A stretch of DNA of 33,096 bases, taken from NCBI GenBank assembly GCA_016235445.1, contig JACRLB010000012.1, forward strand, positions 1 through 33,096. Direction: 5' to 3'. Source of the stretch: Chloroflexota bacterium. GTDB taxonomy: Bacteria > Chloroflexota > Anaerolineae > Anaerolineales > Villigracilaceae. The notes beneath the pieces were generated by a model. That model searched no databases and was not told where the DNA came from. It saw only the letters and a program-made list of their open reading frames with translations. The translations under genes and the position numbers were made by a program. This document shows, piece by piece, positions 11,269-18,857 of this stretch. Every line of letters starts with the position of its first letter. The stretch's first letter is position 1.

Positions 11269-11646
11269 ATGTCCCAAATCCAAATCTTCGTGATTCTTTC
11301 AGGCATCGTATTCACCGTATTGATTGCCTGGTATTTCTGGTTCGCGCCCAAAACGCAGACGCGCGTCGCCGTCGCCGAATCAGGCGCGCAAGAAGTAGCC
11401 ATCACCGTCAAAGGCGGTTACACCCCCGATGTGATCGTTGTGCAAAAGGGACGTCCCGTGCGGCTGACATTCACGCGCCAGGAAAGTTCGGCCTGCTCCG
11501 AAAAAGTGTTGTTCCCCGATTTCAACCAGAACGCGCTTCTTCCTGAAGGCGAGCAGGTGACATTGGAATTCACGCCCGAAAAATCTGGCGAGTACGGCTT
11601 CCAATGTCAGATGGGAATGTTGCGCGGCAAGTTGATCGTCGAGTAA
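11269..11646 (+). CDS. Membrane-anchored cupredoxin-domain protein
   Basis: A 125-residue protein with an N-terminal membrane anchor or signal (IFVILSGIVFTVLIAWYFWF) and a cupredoxin fold typical of PF13473: GGYTPDVIVVQKGRPVRLTFTRQESSACSEKVLFPDF, then TPEKSGEYGFQCQMGMLRGKLIVE. Candidate copper ligands are the Cys of ESSACS, the Cys of FQCQMGM and the following Met residues. These proteins are usually found beside CopA-type ATPases and probably carry or buffer copper outside the membrane. AAAGGA lies 7 bases before the chosen ATG. The gene is one base after the methyltransferase stop and ends at a strong hairpin (11661-11697). Confidence 0.85.
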   Translation: MSQIQIFVILSGIVFTVLIAWYFWFAPKTQTRVAVAESGAQEVAITVKGGYTPDVIVVQKGRPVRLTFTRQESSACSEKVLFPDFNQNALLPEGEQVTLEFTPEKSGEYGFQCQMGMLRGKLIVE

Positions 11647-11660
11647 AGTGACACCGCCGC

Positions 11661-11697
11661 AAAAACTTCGGAAGTCTGCGAGACTTCCGAAGTTTTT
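11661..11697 (+). terminator. Strong hairpin terminator after the cupredoxin gene
   Basis: A 17-bp perfect stem (arms 11661-11677 and 11681-11697) with a 3-base loop GCG ends in a T-run, and the left arm starts with A5, so it could stop transcription from either side. The core AGACTTCCGAAGT recurs in the repeat inside the TVP38 gene end at 15887-15919, showing that this is also a dispersed repeat. Confidence 0.75.
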
Positions 11698-11807
11698 TGA
11701 TGACATTCCTCATAAGCCATTTGGCGCATGAGTCCTTACGCCAACCTGCGCTGGAATCAATCGAATTGTCAGGCTACCATTGGGTCATCCGATCACGGAG
11801 GCTCAAT

Positions 11808-12254
11808 ATGTTTTCAAAGACTCGCAACATCTTATTTCTTATCGTCATCGCGGCATTGACCGCCACCGCACTCTCCGCCTGCTCGACCTCCCAGACAGAT
11901 GCAGTCCATCTCTACATGCTGCCGTTGGATCAAATGCCAATGGATGTGCAATCCGCGCCCGTGTCTGTGCAGGAGGCGTATCAATTCGCGTCCGTCAACC
12001 CCGACATCATGAAAGATATTCCCTGCTACTGCGGCTGTGGCGACATCGGTCACACGTCTAATTTTGATTGCTATGTTTCAAATGTAGACGACAAAGGCAA
12101 AATCGCTTTCGACAATCACGCCCTCGGCTGTTCCATCTGCGTGGACATCACGCAGGATGTCATGCGCATGTTACGGGACGGGAAAAGTCCGCAGGATGCC
12201 AGAACATATATAGATGCGACCTATTCCAAATACGGGACATCCAACATTCCATGA
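11808..12254 (+). CDS. PCYCGC-motif lipoprotein
   Basis: A 148-residue lipoprotein: signal peptide with lipobox LSAC (Cys 25), then a small domain carrying the hallmark PCYCGCG at about 72-78, followed by HTSNFDCYV and ALGCSICVDITQDVM. These Cys and His residues define the PCYCGC family, thought to bind metal, probably copper, at the cell surface. The start at 11808 follows GGAGG by 6 bases; the longer upstream reading frame lacks a signal peptide start and is rejected. The stop overlaps the next ATG (ATGA), so translation is coupled to the cupredoxin-cytochrome gene. Confidence 0.85.
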   Translation: MFSKTRNILFLIVIAALTATALSACSTSQTDAVHLYMLPLDQMPMDVQSAPVSVQEAYQFASVNPDIMKDIPCYCGCGDIGHTSNFDCYVSNVDDKGKIAFDNHALGCSICVDITQDVMRMLRDGKSPQDARTYIDATYSKYGTSNIP

Positions 12255-13234
12255 TGACGAAAACCCGCCGCCTCATTTTCTGGACTTTGGCTTGCCTCGC
12301 CCTAATTGGCATTCTCGCCGCTGTGAGTTTTTCCCGCCAACCCCTCAGCATCCACGCGCGCATCGCGGAGGATGGCGGTTTCATGCCAGCCAGTATCAAA
12401 GCCCGCGTGGGCGAACCTCTGCGCCTGCGTTTGATTTCAGATGATGTGGAACATTCCTTTGCGCTTGGTCAAAGCGACCTGCAACCTGTGACCTTCAAAC
12501 CTGGCGAACCCGCCGAGATCGAACTCATCTTCGACAAACCTGGCACATACACCTTTTACACGACCACGCCCTCCAGTTTGAATTTCTGGCGGATGCGCGG
12601 CGTGATCGAAGTCAGCGGAGAGGGAGAGACTCAAATCTCCGAGCCGCCTCTTTACGTCCGCCTCGGCTTGGATTTAGACGGGGAACATGAATCAGAGGAA
12701 GAGCATGTCGAATGGGCGAACCAACCGTCGGCGGAGCGTGGAGCGGCGTTTGCCAATCAAATCCCAGCCGCGATGCTCACATCCAATTATTACGTCTCAC
12801 ATTCACCGATGGAAATCTTCGACGAACTGCGCCGCGCACCCGCGTTGCAATCGCTCAACGATGAAGAAATTTGGGATGTGGTCGCCTACGTCTGGGAACA
12901 AAACACGTCGTCTGCCGCGCTGGTGGATGGACAACGTCTTTACCAAACCAATTGCGCGGCCTGCCACGGCAAGAGCGGCGCGGGCGATGGTCAATTCGCG
13001 GACGAGATGAAAGCCATCGCGGAAAAAAATAATGACGAGCACGGCATTCAAGCGCCAACCGATTTCACCGACGCCGAACACCTGCTCGAAGCCCAACCCG
13101 CAAAATTGCAGGGATTGATTCTGCGCGGCGGCATGGGCACAGGCATGCCCATGTGGGGCACGATCTTTACCGACGAACAGACATGGGCGTTGATCGCGTA
13201 TTTGTATTCGTTTCAATTTGAATATTCCCAGTAA
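12251..13234 (+). CDS. Cupredoxin-cytochrome c fusion protein, membrane anchored
   Basis: A 327-residue exported protein. An N-terminal membrane anchor (LIFWTLACLALIGILAAVSF) is followed by a cupredoxin-like domain (about 35-125: GGFMPASIKARVGEPLRLRL, DKPGTYTFYTTT). Next comes a helical segment (LTSNYYVSHSPMEIFDELRR, EEIWDVVAYVWEQ) resembling a cytochrome c domain without its heme motif, then a true c-type site CAACH at 235-239 with a distal Met candidate in GGMGTGMPMWG. It most likely moves electrons outside the membrane. The cupredoxin part keeps His in VEHSFAL but no clear Cys ligand, so its copper binding is uncertain. An in-frame ATG also lies at 12254. The gene overlaps the PCYCGC gene by 4 bases and is followed by the selenoprotein gene after 39 bases. 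Confidence 0.85.
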   Translation: MMTKTRRLIFWTLACLALIGILAAVSFSRQPLSIHARIAEDGGFMPASIKARVGEPLRLRLISDDVEHSFALGQSDLQPVTFKPGEPAEIELIFDKPGTYTFYTTTPSSLNFWRMRGVIEVSGEGETQISEPPLYVRLGLDLDGEHESEEEHVEWANQPSAERGAAFANQIPAAMLTSNYYVSHSPMEIFDELRRAPALQSLNDEEIWDVVAYVWEQNTSSAALVDGQRLYQTNCAACHGKSGAGDGQFADEMKAIAEKNNDEHGIQAPTDFTDAEHLLEAQPAKLQGLILRGGMGTGMPMWGTIFTDEQTWALIAYLYSFQFEYSQ

Positions 13235-13273
13235 CGCGAAATTTATTTCGCAACTTAAGAAGGAGAGTAACCA

Positions 13274-13732
13274 ATGAGTAAAAAATACAGGAAACAAAAG
13301 CAAAACAATAAACTTCTTCCGCTTATCGTATTGGGAGGAATTCTGTTGATCGCCGCCGTATTTCTCTTCGCCAATCAAGGCGGCGACGGCGGCGGGACTC
13401 CCTCCATCGCGGTGGATCAACAGACGATTGATTACGGCGACGTGAAATTCAACGTGGAAAAAACCTTCGCCATCAAAATCACCAACACAGGCGACGGCAT
13501 TTTGCGCTTCACGGAAGACCCATACATCGAAGTACTGGAGGGATGCTGACCTCCCAAACTAACCATCGGTTCGATGGCGCTCAAACCTGGCGAAAGCACA
13601 ATTGTTGAATCCAGTGTCTTCATGATGCACGAAGGCATGGACGGTCCGCACAACTTCGGGGTGCATCTGATTACCAACGACCCCAACAACCCTGACTTGA
13701 CTGTGAATGTATTATCCAACTGGATACCGTAA
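13274..13732 (+). CDS. Selenoprotein: DUF1573-like membrane-anchored protein with Cys-Sec motif
   Basis: The frame from ATG 13274 (AGGAG 7 bases upstream) reaches an in-frame UGA at 13547-13549 and continues open to TAA at 13730-13732. Read with selenocysteine it gives 152 residues: a Lys-rich start, a membrane segment (about 14-33), then an Ig-like DUF1573-type domain (IDYGDVKFNVEKTFAIKITNTGDGIL). It contains the motif EGC-Sec-PPK (Sec 92) and then LKPGEST and HEGMDGPHNFGVHLITNDP. As I recall the family, homologues carry CysCysProPro here. A bacterial SECIS-like hairpin lies at 13563-13577. Without recoding the protein would lose the last two strands of the domain. It is the last gene of the copper and redox block, so the Cys-Sec pair may serve metal binding or redox outside the membrane. 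Confidence 0.88.
13563..13577 (+). promoter_or_regulatory. Bacterial SECIS-like hairpin for Sec92
   Basis: CCATC and GATGG form a 5-bp stem with loop GGTTC. The loop starts 19 bases after the UGA and has G in its first two positions, matching the general bacterial SECIS model of Gladyshev and co-workers (loop 16-37 nt after UGA, G in the first two loop bases). It lies inside the coding sequence, as in bacteria. Confidence 0.75.
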
Positions 13733-13833
13733 GCAAAGGGTAGCGGTCACAAAGGGTGCGCGCGCACCTGCCCTGGCAGCGCCAGGGGGGCGCTGGGTTT
13801 GACCGTGTGGCTGTAGTAGCCGCACGAACAGGG

Positions 13834-13876
13834 CTACACACAATCAGGCAGGTTTTCCCTGCCTGATTGTGTGTAG
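13834..13876. terminator. Bidirectional terminator between convergent genes
   Basis: A 19-bp perfect stem (13834-13852 with 13858-13876) has loop TTTTC. It lies between the end of the selenoprotein gene and the end of the DUF3179 gene and could serve both. It overlaps nothing coding. The preceding 13733-13833 is GC-rich with palindromic bits (GTGCGCGCGCAC near 13757) and shows no gene. Confidence 0.7.
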
Positions 13877-13879
13877 GAT

Positions 13880-15073
13880 TTACGGCTGATAGACCTTCGT
13901 CTCAGGCCTGAATGCCGCCCACGAAAACCAGAAGTGATTGATGGATACCACAGGCGCGAGTTGATTTCCTTTTAGTTCGCCCGCAATCGCCGTTCCCAAA
14001 ATATTCCATTCACTTCCTGTTTGCTCATCAATGATTTTTCCATCGGCGAATTTGAAGGTGAGCGTTCGATCATCCAACATGCGCGAGTAGGCAACCGCCG
14101 CGCCGACATCGCGTCCTTCGGGGATAATATTTGTGTCCAATGCGGAGGCGGTTCCCTCCGTCCACACCACGACAATATTTTTGCCGCCGACCGTGTCATT
14201 GATCACATTCATTTCACTCAACACATCATACGGATAAGCAACCGCTTCGCCGTTCAAATCAACTGTCAACACGCGCGCCATTGGCGGGAGTTGGTCGGGG
14301 GTCGAGCCGTTGAATAGAAACGGCGTTTGATTGATATCGTCATAACCGTAATAGGGATTTTTTCCATAGTCGCGCGGATGCCCTGTATCACGCGAAAGCA
14401 CTTTGCCATTGGGATACAGGTCCTTGAAGTCCGCCCAGGAAATCATGGACGCGGGATAAAACTCCAATTGCGTGCCTGTGTGTTCGCCCGCAATCGCGTC
14501 GCCTGTGGCTTGCTGCCACCAGGTTTCAGTCTGGCGGTCGTACATGATCAGGTTGCTGTAGCGCAGTCTGCCCGTTGTGCCGAAGTCGAAAACTTCTCCG
14601 CCGAATGTGCGTTTGAAAGCAATGGCGGTGTTGCATAATGGACAAAACGAAACAACAAGCGGTTCGCCGCCAACTGTATCGTTTACGATTTCATGCCAGA
14701 TCAAAATTTGGATTGGGTATGCGCGCGCGTCTTCACCGACTTGGACGAAGACGACGGGTTCGCGGTCTTTCAGCCATCCATCCGCTTCTTTCACAGGGAT
14801 GAATTGGGGCGCGTCAATGGGCGGAATCCCATCTTTGGGTGGACCTCCCGAAAGGATTTCGCTGTATGAAACAGTGTGTTTGCTGAAGTCAGTTTTGAAT
14901 TCAGACTCGGCTCCGCGTGGGGGAGATTCGGCTGGGAGGTTGGGGAGAGTCGTCGAAACAGAATCAGGCTCGGGGGACGCGGAGCGTGATGCGGGAACAA
15001 TCGCTTGCGAAGGCGCACAGGCGGCAAGAATCCATCCTGCGGCGAGAATCCATAAAATCCATTTTCTAAACAT
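13880..15073 (-). CDS. DUF3179 domain lipoprotein
   Basis: A 397-residue lipoprotein: signal MFRKWILWILAAGWILAAC with the lipid Cys at about 19, a Ser/Pro/Glu-rich linker, then a DUF3179 domain. The hallmarks are REPVVFVQVGEDARAYPIQILIWHEIVNDTVGG followed by VSFCPLCNTAIAFKR, and the later repeat AYPYDVLSEMNVINDTVGG. The CPLC pair could bind metal or form a disulfide; the molecular role of the family is not established. AAAAAGGAG lies 6 bases before the start. It is divergent from the TVP38 gene with a 113-base region between them. Confidence 0.9.
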   Translation of the reverse strand: MFRKWILWILAAGWILAACAPSQAIVPASRSASPEPDSVSTTLPNLPAESPPRGAESEFKTDFSKHTVSYSEILSGGPPKDGIPPIDAPQFIPVKEADGWLKDREPVVFVQVGEDARAYPIQILIWHEIVNDTVGGEPLVVSFCPLCNTAIAFKRTFGGEVFDFGTTGRLRYSNLIMYDRQTETWWQQATGDAIAGEHTGTQLEFYPASMISWADFKDLYPNGKVLSRDTGHPRDYGKNPYYGYDDINQTPFLFNGSTPDQLPPMARVLTVDLNGEAVAYPYDVLSEMNVINDTVGGKNIVVVWTEGTASALDTNIIPEGRDVGAAVAYSRMLDDRTLTFKFADGKIIDEQTGSEWNILGTAIAGELKGNQLAPVVSINHFWFSWAAFRPETKVYQP

Positions 15074-15074
15074 G

Positions 15075-15180
15075 GTTGCTCCTTTTTAGGTTAGAGGCAT
15101 ATCCCTTTCTGCGTCTTACCCATTTTCGTAAACGGGTAAGAAAAATGGGACGATTGCTCTCCAAAGTGGGAGGAGCAACC
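15075..15180. promoter_or_regulatory. Divergent control region with mirrored ends and an inner hairpin
   Basis: GGTTGCTCC at 15075-15083 and GGAGCAACC at 15172-15180 are exact inverted copies at the two ends, holding the ribosome sites of both divergent genes. Inside, CTTACCC near 15115 pairs with GGGTAAG near 15134. The symmetry suggests a shared control region, perhaps a regulator site, but no clear -35/-10 pair was identified. Confidence 0.4.
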
Positions 15181-15186
15181 TGACCC

Positions 15187-15924
15187 ATGATAGAGGAAGA
15201 AAAAGTAGAGCCGCAAAAAAACTGGTTTCAAGAACACGCGCAAAAATTGATTGCGCTTTTGTTTTGGATACTGCTGATTGCAGGTTATCAATGGTACGCC
15301 AATGTCAATCATCTCTCGCCATTGCAGGTTGTTCAGCGCCTGCTGGACTTTATGACCAATGGATTCTGGGGCGTGTTGATTTATGTCATTCTCTATGCGG
15401 TTCGCCCATTGATTTTATTTCCCGCAACCTTTTTAAGCGTAGCGGCTGGATTTGTGTTTGGACCGTTTCTCGGCGTGCTGTACACGATCATCGCCAGCAA
15501 TATCTCTTCGACCATCGCCTATTTCGTCGGACATTTTTTCGGCGAAGGCATGTTGAAAGATGACGGTTCGGACAACCTCGTCCAGCGTTATGCGCGGCGG
15601 ATGCGCGAGAACAGTTTCGAGACTGTGATGATCATGCGCTTCATATTTTTGCCCTATGACGCGGTGAGTTATCTGGCGGGATTTTTGCGGATCAAATATT
15701 TACCGTTCATTCTGGCGACGGCTCTCGGTTCCATCCCAGGCACAATGGCTTTTATCGGATTCGGCGCTTCCATCGAGACCTTTGACGGGGCGCTGCCAAA
15801 ACTCAATCCAGTGACGCTGGGGTTTTCGTTCGCGATTTTCATCTTGAGTATCGCGTTTTCGCGCGTGTTCAAGAAACGTGAAATCCAGACTTCCGAAGTC
15901 TCAGAGACTTCGGAAGTCTTATAA
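15187..15924 (+). CDS. TVP38/TMEM64 (SNARE-associated, DedA-like) membrane protein
   Basis: A 245-residue integral membrane protein with about five to six hydrophobic segments. The conserved VTT-domain motifs are visible: FVFGPFLGVLYTIIASNISSTIAYFVGHFFG, then RFIFLPYDAVSYLAGFLRIKYLPFILATALGSIPGTMAFIGFGAS. Members are probably lipid or small-molecule transporters of the cytoplasmic membrane. AGGAG stands before the start and the next gene begins 10 bases after the stop, so it is coupled to the MerA-like flavoprotein, a common pairing. The last residues (QTSEVSETSEVL) are encoded by a short inverted repeat element and are likely an acquired tail. Confidence 0.9.
   Translation: MIEEEKVEPQKNWFQEHAQKLIALLFWILLIAGYQWYANVNHLSPLQVVQRLLDFMTNGFWGVLIYVILYAVRPLILFPATFLSVAAGFVFGPFLGVLYTIIASNISSTIAYFVGHFFGEGMLKDDGSDNLVQRYARRMRENSFETVMIMRFIFLPYDAVSYLAGFLRIKYLPFILATALGSIPGTMAFIGFGASIETFDGALPKLNPVTLGFSFAIFILSIAFSRVFKKREIQTSEVSETSEVL
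15887..15919. repeat. Inverted repeat forming the end of the TVP38 gene
   Basis: Arms at 15887-15902 and 15904-15919 are perfectly complementary over 16 bases with a single-base loop. The segment codes for the last dozen residues of TVP38. The core AGACTTCCGAAGT is shared with the terminator hairpin at 11661-11697, so both belong to one repeat family. Confidence 0.8.
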
Positions 15925-15934
15925 GGACTTTGTC

Positions 15935-17347
15935 ATGACAGAGCATTTTTCCACAATCGTAATTGGGGCGGGTTCAGGCGGCATGACCGTTGCCATCGGC
16001 ATGGCTGGGCTGGGACGCAAAGTTGCGCTGATCGAAGGGAATCACGTCGGCGGCGATTGCACGAATGTCGGGTGCGTGCCGTCCAAAACACTCATCCATC
16101 TGGCGAAGAATTTCAAACAGGGCATGAACCCTGATGAAGTCTTGCAGGAAGTGATTCGCAAGCGCGATGCGTTGCGTGATAAAGAAACGGAAGAAGTTGA
16201 ACATCTTGATAACTTAACTTTCATTCGCGGCATGGCAAAATTTACCGCGCCAAGAACGTTGAGTGTGACTCATGATGGAGTGTCTCGCGAGATCACTGCC
16301 GACAATATCGTCATCGCCACAGGCGCGCGTCCGCGCATGATTGACATCCCTGGCTTGCCCAAAGAGCGCGTACTGACCAACGAAAGCCTGTTCGATTTAA
16401 CGAACTCGCCCAAACATCTGATCATCGTCGGCGCGGGCGTGATCGCGTTGGAGATGGCGTTTGCGTTTCAAAAACTTGGAACGCAGGTGACGATGTTTGC
16501 GCTCGACTCGCGTCCGCTGATGACTGCCATTCCCGAAGCGTCTGAAGCCATTCAGGCTGAACTCGAACGCAAGAGAATCTCCACGCACTACAACGCGTCC
16601 GCGCAAAATTTCGATGAGTCCACGCGCACGCTGACGATAAAAAAGGGCGAGCAACTGATCACGCTTCATCATGTGGACAAGGTTTTAGTTGCGATTGGTC
16701 GCGTGCGGAATCTAGAGTCACTCGGACTGGATCAGGTACAGGTTAAGGTGGATGCGCGGCTGGGGATTTTGGTCAACTCGTATGGGGAGACCAATATCAA
16801 GGGCGTGTACGCCATCGGCGATGTCACTCCTACGTCCGCATTTACACATTCGGCAAATGCTCAGGGACGAAGGGTCGTTCAGCGAATCGCATTTCCATTT
16901 TTGCCAATCGCAAAGAAGGAGCCGATTTTTCCGAACGCAACTTTCAGCGACCCCGAAGTGGCGGCGGTTGGATTGACCGAGAAGCAACTCGCCGAATATT
17001 GTCACCCTGGAATTATCAAGCGCATCCGCGTGGATTTCAAAACACACACGGATCGCGGCTATACCGATGGCATCGAAAACGGATTCATCATTGTGGACGC
17101 GGTTCGACTGACAGGACATATCTTGCAAGCCACGATTGTCGGTGCGCGCGCTTCGGAAATGATTTCGTTTTTTACGCTTGCCATCAGCCAGAAGATTTCG
17201 CTGTATAAAATTTATCGGCTGGTGTATCCGTACCCGACATTTTCAAGCGGCATCTTGAAAGTGGCGGATTTCTTCATGCGTGAAACCCTGCCGAATCTTG
17301 GAAAAGAGATTGCGGCGTATGTGAAGTATCGTTTTGCGAAGGCGTAA
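15935..17347 (+). CDS. Pyridine nucleotide-disulfide oxidoreductase, mercuric-reductase-like
   Basis: A 470-residue flavoprotein. GAGSGG (11-16) binds FAD, the redox-active disulfide is CTNVGC (Cys 42 and 47, followed by VPSK), the second GxGxxA/G site is VGAGVIALEMAF for NAD(P)H, and GVYAIGDVTPTSAFTHSANAQGR is the second FAD motif. It ends with the dimerisation domain. The usual HPT-E active-site stretch is replaced by YPYPTFS, and neither the MerA-type C-terminal Cys pair nor an N-terminal HMA domain is present. So it is a MerA-like reductase whose Hg(II) activity is doubtful. The ATG at 15935 is chosen as the FAD motif begins just after it; an upstream in-frame ATG lies inside TVP38. It is coupled to TVP38 and could reduce a thiol, quinone or metal substrate. 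Confidence 0.88.
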   Translation: MTEHFSTIVIGAGSGGMTVAIGMAGLGRKVALIEGNHVGGDCTNVGCVPSKTLIHLAKNFKQGMNPDEVLQEVIRKRDALRDKETEEVEHLDNLTFIRGMAKFTAPRTLSVTHDGVSREITADNIVIATGARPRMIDIPGLPKERVLTNESLFDLTNSPKHLIIVGAGVIALEMAFAFQKLGTQVTMFALDSRPLMTAIPEASEAIQAELERKRISTHYNASAQNFDESTRTLTIKKGEQLITLHHVDKVLVAIGRVRNLESLGLDQVQVKVDARLGILVNSYGETNIKGVYAIGDVTPTSAFTHSANAQGRRVVQRIAFPFLPIAKKEPIFPNATFSDPEVAAVGLTEKQLAEYCHPGIIKRIRVDFKTHTDRGYTDGIENGFIIVDAVRLTGHILQATIVGARASEMISFFTLAISQKISLYKIYRLVYPYPTFSSGILKVADFFMRETLPNLGKEIAAYVKYRFAKA

Positions 17348-17351
17348 CATA

Positions 17352-17425
17352 CCATCCACGAATAAAACCACGAATACTCGAATTAGGGCTCCGTATTCGT
17401 TTATTCGTGAAAAATTCGTGGACGG
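17352..17425. repeat. Long imperfect inverted repeat (CCACGAAT family)
   Basis: CCATCCACGAAT at 17352 mirrors ATTCGTGGACGG ending at 17425, and inner words CACGAATA and TATTCGT are also mirrored. The hairpin lies between the flavoprotein stop and the ABC binding-protein start and could end transcription. CCACGAAT words make it look like another dispersed palindromic element. Confidence 0.65.
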
Positions 17426-17492
17426 TTTAGGCAAGAACAGTAAAACCACAAACTTCATGAGAATCAAAAAATTTAACCAAAGGAACAATGAA

Positions 17493-18791
17493 ATGAAACG
17501 TATTGTATTTTTGCTTGTTGTATTTACCCTTCTGCTGGCGGCTTGCGCTCCCAGCGTAGCAACTTCTCAACCCGCTGCAACCAACCCACTCGTCGCGACT
17601 GACGCGCCGACTGTCGTCGCTGGCGCATTCGATATCAACAACTGGGACAGCGTCCTCGCCGCCGCAAAAGGTCAAACCGTCAACTGGTATATCTGGGGCG
17701 GCTCGGATAGCATCAACGCCTTCGTGGATAATTTCTACGGCAAGACGTTGAAAGAACGCTACGGCATCACCCTCAACCGCGTTCCGATTGCGGATACCGC
17801 TGACGCGGTCAATCAGGTGTTGAGCGAGAAGCAGGCGGGCAAAGACCCTGGCGCAGTGGACATGATCTGGATCAACGGTGAAAACTTCTTCACGTTGAAG
17901 CAAGCCAGTTTGCTTTATCCCGATTGGGCGCAGAAAATTCCGAACAGCGCCTTGGTCAATTGGGATAACCCCGCCATCAATCTTGATTTCGGTCATGCCG
18001 TGGATAACCTCGAAAGTCCGTGGTCATCGGCGCAATTTCAATTCGTCTATGATTCTGCCCGTATCAAAGCTGATGAACTTCCGCATTCCTACGCTGATCT
18101 CAAAACCTGGGCGTGCGCCAATCCTGGTCGCTTCACTTACATCGCTCCCGGACCTGGCGGCTTTCTCGGCACACGTTTCGTCAAGGGCGCGTTGTATGAA
18201 ATCAGCGGCGGCGCGGAGCAATGGCAGAATTTCGATCAGGCAACTTGGGATCAGTGGTCTCCCGCGTTGTGGAAATATCTCAACGAACTCGAACCCTGTC
18301 TCTGGCGCAAGGGCGAGACCTACGCAAAAGATGAAGCCGAATTAAAAAATCTTTTCGCCAACAACGAAGTGGATTTCAGCATCACCAACGACATCACGGG
18401 CGCAGGCACGGGCATCGCCGCTGGTTTGCTCCCCGCCACCTCGCGCGCTTTTGTCTTTGACACAAACATGATCGGCGATTTCAACTACGTCGCCATCCCG
18501 CTCAACGCGCCCAACAAAGCCGCCGCGCTCGTGCTGGCAAATCTTTTGCTCGACCCTGAATTCCAAGCCGCGCAGATTCTGCCCGAAAACGGATTCGGAC
18601 TCGGCTACGCCATTGACGTGACTCGTGTGACAGACTCTGCGGCTCTTTCCGCGCTCCAATCTGCTTCCACCAAATTGGGCGACTCTGCCACCCCAGCCTC
18701 CGACCTCGCCAACTCCCTCGTCGGTGACTCCGCCGCCGAATACCAAAACCTGATCGAACAGGGTTGGGCGGAGAATGTGTTGCAGAAATAG
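17493..18791 (+). CDS. ABC transporter substrate-binding lipoprotein (YnjB-like)
   Basis: A 432-residue lipoprotein: MKRIVFLLVVFTLLLAAC gives signal and lipobox, then an Ala/Thr/Pro linker and a periplasmic-binding fold. TVNWYIWGGSDSINAFVDNF, EKQAGKDPGAVDMIWINGENF and TYIAPGPGGFLGTRFVKGALYE are typical of the YnjB branch. The ligand is unknown; in E. coli the ynjBCD substrate is not firmly established. The chosen ATG follows AAAGGA by 6 bases and begins the signal peptide. It is the first gene of a four-gene transporter cassette, separated from the first permease by a hairpin repeat (18798-18846). Confidence 0.85.
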   Translation: MKRIVFLLVVFTLLLAACAPSVATSQPAATNPLVATDAPTVVAGAFDINNWDSVLAAAKGQTVNWYIWGGSDSINAFVDNFYGKTLKERYGITLNRVPIADTADAVNQVLSEKQAGKDPGAVDMIWINGENFFTLKQASLLYPDWAQKIPNSALVNWDNPAINLDFGHAVDNLESPWSSAQFQFVYDSARIKADELPHSYADLKTWACANPGRFTYIAPGPGGFLGTRFVKGALYEISGGAEQWQNFDQATWDQWSPALWKYLNELEPCLWRKGETYAKDEAELKNLFANNEVDFSITNDITGAGTGIAAGLLPATSRAFVFDTNMIGDFNYVAIPLNAPNKAAALVLANLLLDPEFQAAQILPENGFGLGYAIDVTRVTDSAALSALQSASTKLGDSATPASDLANSLVGDSAAEYQNLIEQGWAENVLQK

Positions 18792-18797
18792 TAAATA

Positions 18798-18846
18798 GTA
18801 ATTGGTAAATGGTAATTCGTCCCTCCAATTACCATTTACCAATTAC
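18798..18846. repeat. 20-bp perfect inverted repeat (GGTAATT family)
   Basis: Arms at 18798-18817 and 18827-18846 match over 20 bases around CGTCCCTCC. It fills the gap between the binding-protein and first permease genes. It might lower downstream expression relative to the abundant binding protein, a common device, though no T-run follows. Fragments of the same words lie inside copA at 10166-10186. Confidence 0.8.
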
Positions 18847-18857
18847 CGCTCTCCCCC

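Noticed and set aside
13547-13549. In-frame UGA read as a nonsense mutation or pseudogene
   Set aside because: The frame continues with family-like sequence to a normal stop, the UGA sits at a redox position, a SECIS-like hairpin follows, and two other genes in the window show the same pattern.
13733-13833. GC-rich palindromic region as a small RNA gene
   Set aside because: No promoter or conserved RNA shape could be recognised by eye; it is only noted as part of the intergenic region before a terminator.
15878-15934. Upstream start of the MerA-like flavoprotein within TVP38
   Set aside because: The extension is the out-of-frame reading of a repeat element; the FAD-binding strand starts right after the ATG at 15935.
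15935-17347. Calling this gene a true merA
   Set aside because: It lacks the C-terminal vicinal Cys pair and the N-terminal HMA domain and is paired with TVP38, not with the merR operon.
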